Shown here: positions 43,247-51,987 of the stretch, one piece after another
Layout: each line of letters begins with the position of its first letter
Numbering within the stretch: position 1 is the first letter of the stretch
NCBI GenBank assembly: GCA_913063435.1
Contig: CAJXYI010000008.1
Coordinates: 1-62,916 of the forward strand
Reading direction: 5' to 3'
From: an uncultured Actinomycetales bacterium
GTDB taxonomy: Bacteria; Actinomycetota; Actinomycetes; S36-B12
Length of the DNA: 62,916 nt
Program-made: the position numbers and the translations under genes
Notes under the pieces: model-generated
Database searches by the model: none
What the model saw: the letters and a program-made list of their open reading frames with translations, nothing else
What the model was told of the DNA's origin: nothing

Positions 43247-44280
43247 GTGTCGCGGCGCCGGCGTGGCCTGCCCGCGAAGTCGCCCTGATCCGTTACCCGC
43301 AAGGATCACCGCGGGTCACGGATTTCGAGATGCGCTGGTGCGACATTCCCCCGCTGCCCCGCGCCGGGGTGCTGATCCGCATGCAACGGATCTCGCTGGA
43401 TCCCGCTATGCGTACCTGGGCATCGGAGAGTCCGGGTCGCGGTCAACCCATCCCACTGGGTTCGGTCATGCGGGCCTACGGCGTCGGCGAGGTGGTCGGC
43501 AGTGACAACGCCGACTATCCCGTGGGTACCCGGGTCGTTGGCCCCTTCGGCATGAAGACCTGGCATGCCAGTGACGGATCGGACATCCGTCGCATCGTGC
43601 CGTCGGACTTGGAACCGGTGGAGGCCTCCCTCGGAGTAGTCGGCCATATCGGACTCACGGCGCACGTCGGACTTCGACGCATCGCGCAGGCGAAGTCGGG
43701 CGACACCGTTGTGGTGACCTCGGCGGCGGGAGCTGTGGGCAGCGTTGCGGCCCAGATCGCCCGGAACCTGGGGTGCACTGTGATCGGAATCGCAAGCGCG
43801 AAGAAACTGCAGTGGGCAGAGGCCACGTACGGAATCGACACCATGCTCGATCGCCGAGATCCCGAACTCGGCGCGCGCCTCGATGAGGCGGCACCCGAGG
43901 GGGTCGATGTGTTCTTCGATAACACCGGTGGGGCCGTTCATGATCTGGTCATGACTCGCATGGCACCGGGAGGCCGGGTCGTCATCTGCGGGACGATCGC
44001 GATGGACAGTGCCCATCCGGGAACCGGCCCTCGCCATGAGCGCCTGATTCTCGATAGGGCCCTGACGGTCAACGGATTCCTGCAATCCCACCACGACGAT
44101 GAATCCGAGCGGGCTCTGGCCGAACTCCGTGGGTGGCACGACGCGGGACTCGTTCGGCTGCATCACGAACTCATTGCAGGTTTGGAGCATGCTCCCGAGG
44201 GGCTGGAACGTCTACTGAATGGGGATCACCAGGGAAAGGTGATCGTCACCATCGATCCCGAACACGACATCGAAACCTGA
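43243..44280 (+). CDS. CurA-like NADP-dependent medium-chain reductase
   Basis: This 345-residue MDR enzyme without zinc ligands has RISLDPAMRTW near residue 50, TSAAGAVGS in the cofactor loop and FFDNTGGAVHD in the middle. It matches the curcumin reductase/leukotriene B4 dehydrogenase group that reduces the C=C bond of enones with NADPH. A GTG start overlaps the SDR stop. A paralogue is at 49531-50580. An alpha,beta-unsaturated ketone intermediate is implied. Confidence 0.86.
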   Translation: MSVAAPAWPAREVALIRYPQGSPRVTDFEMRWCDIPPLPRAGVLIRMQRISLDPAMRTWASESPGRGQPIPLGSVMRAYGVGEVVGSDNADYPVGTRVVGPFGMKTWHASDGSDIRRIVPSDLEPVEASLGVVGHIGLTAHVGLRRIAQAKSGDTVVVTSAAGAVGSVAAQIARNLGCTVIGIASAKKLQWAEATYGIDTMLDRRDPELGARLDEAAPEGVDVFFDNTGGAVHDLVMTRMAPGGRVVICGTIAMDSAHPGTGPRHERLILDRALTVNGFLQSHHDDESERALAELRGWHDAGLVRLHHELIAGLEHAPEGLERLLNGDHQGKVIVTIDPEHDIET

Positions 44281-44305
44281 CTAGCAATCGCACGACGAAG
44301 CACGG

Positions 44306-44361
44306 ACATTCGAACACCTGCGATCTGAACATCCGCGATAGCCGAATACCCCGACATCCGA
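44306..44361. promoter_or_regulatory. Three ACATCCGA-like half-sites upstream of a thiolase
   Basis: The 97-nt gap between the CurA-like gene and the thiolase holds ACATTCGA (44306-44313), ACATCCGC (44329-44336) and ACATCCGA (44354-44361), about 24 nt apart. They match one arm and centre of the palindrome at 31233. They could be operator half-sites, or chance in a short spacer. Confidence 0.25.
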
Positions 44362-44377
44362 ATTCCGAGGAGAAGCC

Positions 44378-45538
44378 GTGAGCAACCGGGACGCCGTCAT
44401 CGTTGAAGCCATCCGAACCCCGGTGGGGGTGGGCAAACCAGGTAAGGGGGATCTGGATGGGATCCACCCCGTCGACCTGTCCGCCATGGTCTTGCGCGGA
44501 CTGGTGGAACGAACGGGAATCGATCCGGCTGTGGTCGACGACGTGGTGTGGGGGTGTGTTTCGCAGGTTGGCGAGCAATCGTTCAACGTAGGCCGCAACG
44601 CGGCACTGGGTGCTGGATTCCCCGAGAGCGTCGTGGGGACGACGGTCGATCGTCAGTGCGGATCCAGCCAGCAGGCGGCGCATTTCGCAGCGGCTGGTGT
44701 GATCTCCGGTCAGTACGACGTGGCGATCGCCGGTGGTGTGGAGTCGATGTCTCGAGTACCGATGTTCTCGAACACTGAGGGAGGAGACGGCCCCTTCGGA
44801 CCCATGATGAAGGACCGCTACGAGGGTCGACTGGTCAATCAGGGAATCAGCGCGGAGATGATCGCGAAGCGTTGGGGCCTGAGTCGGGCCGACCTGGATG
44901 AGATCGCCGTCGCCTCACACGAGCGCGCTGCAGCTGCTACCGACGCGGGTTGGTTCGTAGATGAGATCCTGCCGATCGAGACTGAGAACGGACTTGTCAG
45001 CGTCGATCAGGGAATCCGTCCGGGAACATCCGTGGACAGTCTCGCCGGGTTGAAGACGCCGTTCCAGGAGGATGGCGTGGTCACAGCCGGGAATGCCTCA
45101 CAGATTTCCGACGGCTCGGCAGCTCTGTTGATCATGACCTCGGCCAAGGCTGCGGAACTGGGACTGACACCCATCGCTCGATTCCATACATTCGCACTCG
45201 CCGGGGTCGACCCGGTGATCATGCTGACGGGTCCGATTCCCGCGACGCAGAAGGCACTGGCGAAAGCCGGACTGTCGGCCGATGACATCGGCACCTTCGA
45301 GGTCAACGAGGCTTTCGCCTCGGTCCTGGGCGCTTGGTATTCAGAGATCGGCGCCGATCGGGATCGGACGAACCCCTCGGGTGGTGCGATCGCACTGGGT
45401 CATCCCTTGGGAGCCTCCGGTGCACGGTTGATGACCACCATGATCCACAACATGCGCCGCAACGGAACCCGATACGGACTGCAGAGCATGTGTGAGGGCG
45501 GGGGAATGGCTAACGCCACCATTTTGGAGTTGCTATGA
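44378..45538 (+). CDS. Thiolase (acetyl-CoA acyltransferase)
   Basis: This 386-residue thiolase has nucleophile Cys94 in DRQCGSSQQA, GHPLGASGARL and CEGGGMANA. It starts at GTG 44378 after CGAGGAG, and its stop overlaps the start of the F420-type oxidoreductase. It is closest in motif wording to the thiolase at 18072-19268. It likely performs the cleavage step of the beta-oxidation-like route in this operon. Confidence 0.93.
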   Translation: MSNRDAVIVEAIRTPVGVGKPGKGDLDGIHPVDLSAMVLRGLVERTGIDPAVVDDVVWGCVSQVGEQSFNVGRNAALGAGFPESVVGTTVDRQCGSSQQAAHFAAAGVISGQYDVAIAGGVESMSRVPMFSNTEGGDGPFGPMMKDRYEGRLVNQGISAEMIAKRWGLSRADLDEIAVASHERAAAATDAGWFVDEILPIETENGLVSVDQGIRPGTSVDSLAGLKTPFQEDGVVTAGNASQISDGSAALLIMTSAKAAELGLTPIARFHTFALAGVDPVIMLTGPIPATQKALAKAGLSADDIGTFEVNEAFASVLGAWYSEIGADRDRTNPSGGAIALGHPLGASGARLMTTMIHNMRRNGTRYGLQSMCEGGGMANATILELL

Positions 45539-46611
45539 AAAGACTGTTGATCGATCGGGTTGTTCCTCCGGGAGACACGCTCTCGGCGCTGGATGCGGCA
45601 CTCCTCGGTGCTGCGACCGAGGCTGGTCCATGGGATGGACTGTGGGTCTCGGAGGCACGCCATGACCCATTCCTGACCCTGGGTTTCGTCGCTGAGCACA
45701 CCGAGCGTTTGACTCTGGGAACGTCTATCGCTGTGGCTTTCGCTCGATCACCTATGACGGTCGCACACACGGCCTATGACCTGCAGCGGTTGAGCGAAGG
45801 ACGCTTCGTTCTCGGGCTCGGCAGCCAGGTGCGGGCCCATATCGAGCGACGGTTCAACATGCCATGGTCCTCTCCAGCAGCGCGAATGCGCGACTACGTG
45901 GGCGCCCTCCGTGCCATCTGGCAGTCGTGGAATACCGGTGAGCCGTTGAAGTACCACGGAGAGTTCTATGAGCACACCCTGATGACCCCGTTCTTCTCCC
46001 CGCCGGCGTTGTCCTTCCCAGATCCCCAGGTATACGTCGCTGCTGTGGGTCCGGCGATGACCAAGGTCGCCGGAGAAGTCGCGGATGGTGTCATCCTGCA
46101 TGGCTTCACCACACCGCGATACATTCGCGAGGTCAGCGCACCCGCCCTCGCTGAAGGCCGTCGACGAGCGGGTCGTGGCGACGATGAAGTCGCGGTCTCA
46201 CTCATGGCCTTCGTTGTGACGGGACGCACCGAGATCGAAATGTCACAGGCTGCACAAGCCGTTCGGGAACAGATCGCGTTCTATGCGAGCACGCCTGCCT
46301 ACCGACCGGTGATGGAACTGCATGGTTGGGGAGAGGCAGCGGAGGAGTTGTCCGTCCTCGCACGTCGAGGCGGCGACTCCTGGTCATCGATGACAGCACT
46401 CATCGATGATTCGATGCTTCGGGAGTTCGCTGTCGTTGCCGAGCCCGGCCGAGTGGCCTCGGCTATCGCGGACCGATACTCCGGGGTTGTTGACCGGTTG
46501 AGCTTCTACACCCCGTATCCGGGTGCGGAGCGCATGTGGGATGACATCGCCCACGACCTCCTTCTGGCGCAACCGGTCGAACCGATCCGCCCTACGGGTG
46601 CGAGTGCCTAG
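45535..46611 (+). CDS. LLM-class, probably F420-dependent, oxidoreductase
   Basis: This 358-residue luciferase-like TIM-barrel protein has TLGTSIAVAFARSPM, DLQRLSEGRFVLGLGSQVRAHIERRFNMPW and PQVYVAAVGPAM. This wording matches the actinobacterial F420-dependent subgroup typified by the MSMEG_2256 family. Coenzyme F420 use is inferred from the family, not shown. It starts at an ATG overlapping the thiolase stop. It may oxidise or reduce a ketone or alcohol in the pathway. Confidence 0.88.
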   Translation: MKRLLIDRVVPPGDTLSALDAALLGAATEAGPWDGLWVSEARHDPFLTLGFVAEHTERLTLGTSIAVAFARSPMTVAHTAYDLQRLSEGRFVLGLGSQVRAHIERRFNMPWSSPAARMRDYVGALRAIWQSWNTGEPLKYHGEFYEHTLMTPFFSPPALSFPDPQVYVAAVGPAMTKVAGEVADGVILHGFTTPRYIREVSAPALAEGRRRAGRGDDEVAVSLMAFVVTGRTEIEMSQAAQAVREQIAFYASTPAYRPVMELHGWGEAAEELSVLARRGGDSWSSMTALIDDSMLREFAVVAEPGRVASAIADRYSGVVDRLSFYTPYPGAERMWDDIAHDLLLAQPVEPIRPTGASA

Positions 46612-46617
46612 GCGTCC

Positions 46618-47085
46618 TCACAGAATCTCGTAAACCGTGTAGCGCGGCCCAACATCGAGGCGTTCGCCGTAGCCGATGCACATGATGTTGTTAAGCCACG
46701 CATATTCGGCACTTCCGGTCTCGAAGCGTGGAGCGATCCGGAAGTAGTACTCGCTTGGATCGACCGGCTCCTTGCGGGCAAGGCGATCGAGGACCTCGGC
46801 GGGCCCATTGCGCACGCCGTGATAGGTCATCAGGATCCGCGCGCCGTCATCGGTGGTCAGGGTCAGTCGCACGTCGAGTATGAGGCTGCCGTCATTGCGC
46901 ACCAGCGCCCAGTCGTGGCCACCGAGGGGCTCGATGACTCCCTGCAGCCGCTCCCCGGTGAACGTGCCGCCGGTCACCGGAACGACCTTTCGGATTCCGT
47001 AAGGGGTGGGTTCGTTCAGGTGGGGGGGATCGAGGTGCGCGGTGAGGACGAGGAGCGATCGGGCGTTCAGGGATACGTCGGTCAC
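46618..47085 (-). CDS. DUF3237-family protein
   Basis: This 155-residue protein matches the DUF3237 pattern: PYGIRKVVPVTGGTFTGERLQGVIEPLGGHDWALVR near the middle, LTLTTDDGARILMTYHG, and YYFRIAPRFETGSAEYAWLNN. The family forms a small beta barrel of unknown function often found in aromatic and ketone catabolic clusters. It starts at GTG 47085. It converges with the F420-type gene, 6 nt away. Confidence 0.85.
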   Translation of the reverse strand: MTDVSLNARSLLVLTAHLDPPHLNEPTPYGIRKVVPVTGGTFTGERLQGVIEPLGGHDWALVRNDGSLILDVRLTLTTDDGARILMTYHGVRNGPAEVLDRLARKEPVDPSEYYFRIAPRFETGSAEYAWLNNIMCIGYGERLDVGPRYTVYEIL

Positions 47086-47266
47086 GGGGTCATCGCACCA
47101 TATTCGTCAGATCTCTGGTGCCTGAATGGGACAGTTCAAGGCCATCCGCTTGTAAATCTCCTCATGCGAGTCTGTGCATTTCCATTGCAGACCCCATGCT
47201 GCGCGGCATATGGTCCGATCAATTGCACGAAGATTTTCGTGTCGTCCCGGACCTGAGGAGGTCGCT

Positions 47267-48049
47267 GTGGAGTCATTCGTCGCCAGTCCCGAGCGCATCA
47301 AGGCCATCACCGAAGTCATCGCTCGACCTCGGTTCGTCAATTGCGAGATGCTGTCGATCACCGCCGGCGTCGATCCGGCCTGGCTACGTGAGGTGATCCC
47401 GGCACCGCTGGAGCCCGATGGCGACAGTGTCCGCGTCATGGTGGGTAGATGGCAGAGCAATTGCGTCGATGACTTCGCCGGAGCCGGTGTTTACGTGCCG
47501 GCTCGTCTGGGCGATATCTCCGGGGAATACGTCCTGGCGATGTATATGGACACCGACGCCGCCATCATCTACGGCCGTGAGGTATTCGGGGAGCCGAAGA
47601 AGCAGGCGACGACTCAGCTTCGCCGGGCCAATGGTCACGCCATGGCGTGGGTGGAACGGCACGGGGAACGCATCATCCACCTTGAGGCCGAACTCACCGA
47701 GGACACCGGTGCGCTTGAGACGACCGGTGTGAACTTCAACATCAAGGCGACTCCCGCATGCAACGGTGACGGTCTCGAAGACGATGCCGTACTGACGATC
47801 GCGGACTTCGATGTGCGTTTCAGCGTCACGATGGCCGGATCGGGAGCGATGCGGTTGCGTGGGAACGGCCACGACCCACTGGACTCCATTCCCATCAAGG
47901 ACATCCGTGGTGCAGTCTGGCAGGAAGGCGATCTCCTGGCGCAGGCGCGGCGTGCTGCGACTATCCCGGCTGATGACTTCGCACCGTACTACTTCGCGCG
48001 GATCGACGACTACGCGCTCCTGGATACCGAGACGCGCCAACTCATGTAG
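47267..48049 (+). CDS. Acetoacetate decarboxylase-like protein
   Basis: This 260-residue protein is the third ADC-like member of the window. EVFGEPKKQA carries Lys111-Lys112 at the Schiff-base position, closer to classical acetoacetate decarboxylase than the two proteins at 15742-17302 because the Pro before the lysines is kept. The GTG at 47267 follows GAGGAGG by 6 nt; the longer open frame lacks a ribosome site. It probably decarboxylates a beta-keto acid, or performs related imine chemistry. Confidence 0.85.
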   Translation: MESFVASPERIKAITEVIARPRFVNCEMLSITAGVDPAWLREVIPAPLEPDGDSVRVMVGRWQSNCVDDFAGAGVYVPARLGDISGEYVLAMYMDTDAAIIYGREVFGEPKKQATTQLRRANGHAMAWVERHGERIIHLEAELTEDTGALETTGVNFNIKATPACNGDGLEDDAVLTIADFDVRFSVTMAGSGAMRLRGNGHDPLDSIPIKDIRGAVWQEGDLLAQARRAATIPADDFAPYYFARIDDYALLDTETRQLM

Positions 48050-48185
48050 TTCAAAACTGGTGCCGTGTCGATCTGCGGCGCGGCATCGGATGCAGAGGTA
48101 CTAGTTCACGACTACACCAAACCGCACATGAATCCAAGGTCCACGCGGCGGCGGGACCCTCATCGAGATCGACACAGGAGGACCC

Positions 48186-48722
48186 ATGTCACGCCTACCC
48201 CTACCCGAACCGGAGACGATCGACCCCTTCCTGCAGGAGTTGCACAACGGCGCTAGTCCGGATGATTGGGCGACGCGCCATGTTGCGCGGGCTTTCGCCG
48301 GTCAACCCCGTTTGCTCGAGGAATATCTCACCTTCTATTACCCATGGCATTCCGAAAAAGGTGTCATCACGCCTCGGATGAAAGAGCTCGTTCGCCTTCA
48401 TATTGCGACACTCAACGGATGCCAGACTTGCGCAGCAGCTCGCCTCGCCTCGGACACTGTCATGGAGGTCGAGGCCCTAGGTGCCCTGGAGGGCAACTCC
48501 GACGGTCTGGCCACTTTGAGCGAGCAGGAGCGGGTCGCCCTCGATTTCGCTGAGCGGATGGCCCTGGATCATCACTCCATCAGCGATGCCGATGTCCGTC
48601 GCTGGCGCGATACCTTCGGCGATGAAGGCTTCGTGGAATTGGCGATGATGACCTCGCAGTACATCGGCTTCGGCCGCGTCCTGGCCATGCTGCAGTTGGA
48701 GACCGTGGCCTGTCCCATCTGA
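48186..48722 (+). CDS. AhpD/carboxymuconolactone decarboxylase-like protein
   Basis: This 178-residue helical protein carries the redox motif CQTC (Cys79, Cys82) in LNGCQTCAAARLASD. The family includes alkylhydroperoxidase AhpD and carboxymuconolactone decarboxylase. The CxxC pair favours a peroxidase role protecting against flavoenzyme by-products. The ATG follows ACAGGAGGA. The next gene is a phosphatase-like protein on the same strand. Confidence 0.87.
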   Translation: MSRLPLPEPETIDPFLQELHNGASPDDWATRHVARAFAGQPRLLEEYLTFYYPWHSEKGVITPRMKELVRLHIATLNGCQTCAAARLASDTVMEVEALGALEGNSDGLATLSEQERVALDFAERMALDHHSISDADVRRWRDTFGDEGFVELAMMTSQYIGFGRVLAMLQLETVACPI

Positions 48723-48771
48723 ATCCCGGTAGCCCCAAGTCCGACCGACGTAACCTGAGGATGCGACACAC

Positions 48772-49515
48772 GTGACCGATGCTCAACAGGCAACGGCCCA
48801 GGGCCTTGTCAATCTGCGCGACCTGGGTGGCCTCCCCCTCACCGGTGGAGGCCGAACCCGGGCCGGGGTGCTCTTCCGCAGCGAATCGCTGCAGGAAGCC
48901 ACCGATGCGGACTCCGAGTTGCTGCTGCGGGAGTTCCGCCTGGGAGCCGTCTTGGACCTGCGTTCGGCGCGGGAGACAGTGTCCGAGGGCCGGGGACCGT
49001 TGGCCAGCGCTTCAGTTTCCTACCTGAACATCCCGCTGAATCCGGCGCCGGTTGACCTGGCCACCTCGTCGGACATGCGGCCCGGGGAATTGACGGCACA
49101 GGTGTATCGGGCCTTCGCGGATGATCCAGAAGGGGGACTGCCGAAGGTCTTCCGACTCCTTCCCGAATTAATGGCCGCACCCACCCTGATCCACTGCGCG
49201 GCAGGCAAGGATCGCACGGGACTCGTCGTTGCCATGACTTTAGAGATCGCCGGAGTCACCCGTGATGCGGTGATCGCCGATTACCTCGTTTCACAGGTCA
49301 ACAACCACCGGGTGAACGAGATGCTGTCTCGCTCACCGAGATACCGCGCTCATATGACCAAGGTTCACCCGGAGTTCTACGAGGTCCACGAATTCGCCAT
49401 CACCGAATATCTCCAATCCCTGGATCGCGACTTCGGGGGTGTGCGCGGGTGGGCACAGAGTGCGGGAATCGGCGACGAATACATGGACAGGATCAGCGAC
49501 CACCTGCGTGGATAG
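48772..49515 (+). CDS. Tyrosine/serine phosphatase-like protein (Y_phosphatase3 type)
   Basis: This 247-residue protein has LVNLRDLGGLPL at the N terminus, LFRSESL, and the loop HCAAGKDRTG with Cys142 and Arg148. It is a clearer family member than the one at 15021-15758, since the NxRDLGG motif is intact. The GTG start at 48772 is followed by normal codon use. It is followed after 15 nt by a CurA-like reductase. Metabolic rather than signalling dephosphorylation is possible given its neighbours. Confidence 0.87.
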   Translation: MTDAQQATAQGLVNLRDLGGLPLTGGGRTRAGVLFRSESLQEATDADSELLLREFRLGAVLDLRSARETVSEGRGPLASASVSYLNIPLNPAPVDLATSSDMRPGELTAQVYRAFADDPEGGLPKVFRLLPELMAAPTLIHCAAGKDRTGLVVAMTLEIAGVTRDAVIADYLVSQVNNHRVNEMLSRSPRYRAHMTKVHPEFYEVHEFAITEYLQSLDRDFGGVRGWAQSAGIGDEYMDRISDHLRG

Positions 49516-49530
49516 TGGAGGAAGAAGGAT

Positions 49531-50580
49531 ATGACGGGACTGAATCGGGAATGGATCCTTTCCTCACGTCCCTCGGGCTCGGCGAGACCCGAGGACTTCA
49601 CGATGCGCGACACCGAAGTGCCTGACGCGGATTCTCTGTCACCGGGTCAGATCCTGGTGCGTCACAGTGTGTTCCTCCACGCGCCGACGATGCGAAACTG
49701 GATGGATGCCCCAGGGAACAACTACTACCCCTCGGTCGATCTGGGCGCACCGATGCTGGCGACGTCGGGCGGAGACGTCGTCGCCAGCGCCGATGAACGC
49801 TTTCCCGTAGGAATGAGGGTCACCACGATCGGCTTCTGGCAGGAATACAGCGTCATCGACGCCACGGTGATGCCGGTTCGTCCGGTACGCGACGACATGA
49901 CCCTCGTCGAGGCGATGGGGCCGGTCGGCATGAATGCGCTCACCGCGTACATGGGCATGATCGAAGTCGGTCAAGCGAAGGAAGGGGAAACGGTCGTCGT
50001 CTCCGGTGCTGCTGGTTCGACGGGGTCGGTGGCCGGACAGATCGCCCGGATCCTGGGCTGCCGGGTCATCGGCATCGCGGGTTCGTCGCAGAAGTGCGGT
50101 TACCTCACCTCTGAGTTGGGCTTCGATGCTGCTATCGACTACCGAACCGAAGATGTTCGAGCACGCATGGCCGAGCTCGCCCCCGGTGGAATCGACGTCT
50201 TCTTCGACAACGTGGGCGGGGCGATCCTGCAGGCAGCGGTGGAGAACATCGCCAAGTTCGGTCGCATCGTGCTGTGCGGGCAAATCTCCGGGTATGACGC
50301 AAGCACTCCGGTCCCAGGGCCTTCGAACATGATGCGCCTGGTGTACGGAAGCGTTCGAATGCAGGGATTCCTCCTCGGCGACTATGAGGCGAAGATCCCG
50401 GCGGCACGCGACCAGCTGTGGGAATGGGTGGCCTCAGGACGGCTGCGCCATCGAGAGGACGTCAGGGAGGGCTTCGAGAACCTGCCGGCGACTTTCGGGG
50501 ACCTGTCGCGAGGAGCCAACGAGGGCACGCTCCTCGTGGTGACCGACGAGGAGCGTGCTTTCCACCGGCCCACCGCCTAG
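49531..50580 (+). CDS. CurA-like NADP-dependent medium-chain reductase
   Basis: This 349-residue zinc-free MDR protein has APTMRNWM near residue 54, VVSGAAGSTGSVAGQIA as cofactor loop and FFDNVGGAILQAAV. It is a paralogue of the gene at 43243-44280. It probably reduces an enone with NADPH. The ATG follows GGAGGAAGA. It is the last gene of the block that clearly belongs to the catabolic region. Confidence 0.87.
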   Translation: MTGLNREWILSSRPSGSARPEDFTMRDTEVPDADSLSPGQILVRHSVFLHAPTMRNWMDAPGNNYYPSVDLGAPMLATSGGDVVASADERFPVGMRVTTIGFWQEYSVIDATVMPVRPVRDDMTLVEAMGPVGMNALTAYMGMIEVGQAKEGETVVVSGAAGSTGSVAGQIARILGCRVIGIAGSSQKCGYLTSELGFDAAIDYRTEDVRARMAELAPGGIDVFFDNVGGAILQAAVENIAKFGRIVLCGQISGYDASTPVPGPSNMMRLVYGSVRMQGFLLGDYEAKIPAARDQLWEWVASGRLRHREDVREGFENLPATFGDLSRGANEGTLLVVTDEERAFHRPTA

Positions 50581-50643
50581 TTTCGCCGTGATGGGCGAGG
50601 GCCTCTTCTTGCGGGCCTGCGGATCGGTCGCCATAGTGAGGAC

Positions 50644-51987
50644 ATGACGATCGCACCCGACGCCTGGGCCGTCATCGGCGCCGGGCCCCATGGCATCAGC
50701 GCGCTGAAGGCCCTACTCGAACGTGGCATCCCCGCCCATGGCTTCGAACGGGACACCGATCTCGGTGGCAACTGGAACTACCATGCCGAGAACTCCCGCG
50801 TATATGAGTCGACGCACCTGATCTCGACCAAGCCGTTCACCCAGTTCCCCGATTTCCCGATGCCCGACTCCTATCCGGATTATCCCTCGCACTGGCAGGT
50901 CCACGAATACTTCACCACCTATGCCGAGCACTTCGGCCTGCTCGACCACCTGTCGCTGTCGACCGAGGTGGTGCGCTGCGAGCCGGTCGGCCCGGATGCC
51001 AGCGACGGCTGGGATGTCACCGTTCTCGATCGCACGTCGGGCACGGAGTCCACGCATCGGTTCGCAGGCGTCGTCGTCGCCAATGGACACAACTGGTGGC
51101 CGAAGATCCCGAACTATCCGGGGCAGGAATCCTTTACCGGTGAGATCCGTCATTCCGCGCAATACAAGGGTGCCGATGTGCTGCGCGGCAAGCGTGTTCT
51201 CGTTGTGGGGGCCGGCAATACCGGCTGCGATATCGCGGTCGAAAGTGCCCAGAATGCGCGCTCGACGCTGCACTCGACACGTCGTGGTTATTACTACAAC
51301 CCGAAGTACGCCTTCGGCCGTCCCAGTGATCAGACCGCGGATCTGCTGCTCGCGATGCGTCTGCCGCTTGCCTTGCGCCGCATCATGTTCAAGACGACCC
51401 TGCGACTGACCGTCGGTGACTTCACGAAATTCGGACTACCCAAGCCCGATCACGAGTTCTTCGAGACCCATCCGATCATCAACCAGCAGTTGGTCTATTA
51501 CGTCGGCCACGGCGACATCATCCCGAAGCCGGACATCGAGCGCTTCGAAGGTGACACGGTGTACTTCACCGACGGCTCCAGTGCCGAGGTGGATCTCGTG
51601 GTGTTCGCCACGGGCTATCTCGCACACTTCCCGTTCCTGGATGACTCCTGGCTCAATCCCGACGGTGATCATCCGGTGCTGGCTCGCCAGATCTTCACCC
51701 CGGCTTTCGATTCCCTCGTCGTCAGCGGTCTCATCCAGCCCGACAGCGGCCAGTGGACCATCGCGCACTGGCAGGGCGTACTCATTGCGGCGTACGCCGA
51801 GGCGATGCGTGACGATCCGAGGGCAGCGCGAGCGTTCTACGACCAGATGATGGATCAGATCCAGGTGCGGTTCACCGGTGGTGCCGACTACAAGGAGTCG
51901 ACACGGCACTACTACGAAATCGCTCATCAGGAATACCTGCGGGCCCTCGAAGCCGATCTGTCACGACTCGAGGGTGTCCCCGCATGA
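50644..51987 (+). CDS. Flavin-containing monooxygenase
   Basis: This 447-residue class B monooxygenase has the FAD loop GAGPHGIS, the fingerprint FTGEIRHSAQYK (FxGxxxHxxxY(K) of FMO type, where Baeyer-Villiger enzymes have Trp), the NADPH loop GAGNTGCD and VVFATGYLAHFP near the C terminus. It inserts oxygen using NADPH. The Tyr makes FMO-type heteroatom oxidation more likely than Baeyer-Villiger chemistry, though some FMOs do oxidise ketones. Its stop overlaps the hydrolase start. Confidence 0.92.
   Translation: MTIAPDAWAVIGAGPHGISALKALLERGIPAHGFERDTDLGGNWNYHAENSRVYESTHLISTKPFTQFPDFPMPDSYPDYPSHWQVHEYFTTYAEHFGLLDHLSLSTEVVRCEPVGPDASDGWDVTVLDRTSGTESTHRFAGVVVANGHNWWPKIPNYPGQESFTGEIRHSAQYKGADVLRGKRVLVVGAGNTGCDIAVESAQNARSTLHSTRRGYYYNPKYAFGRPSDQTADLLLAMRLPLALRRIMFKTTLRLTVGDFTKFGLPKPDHEFFETHPIINQQLVYYVGHGDIIPKPDIERFEGDTVYFTDGSSAEVDLVVFATGYLAHFPFLDDSWLNPDGDHPVLARQIFTPAFDSLVVSGLIQPDSGQWTIAHWQGVLIAAYAEAMRDDPRAARAFYDQMMDQIQVRFTGGADYKESTRHYYEIAHQEYLRALEADLSRLEGVPA

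Noticed and set aside
6118-50643. Integrative element with attachment sites
   Set aside because: I found no integrase, transposase, tRNA or flanking direct repeat; the insertion idea rests only on gene content and neighbours.
50644-51987. Baeyer-Villiger monooxygenase
   Set aside because: The fingerprint ends in Tyr-Lys rather than the Trp typical of Baeyer-Villiger enzymes, so FMO type is the safer call.
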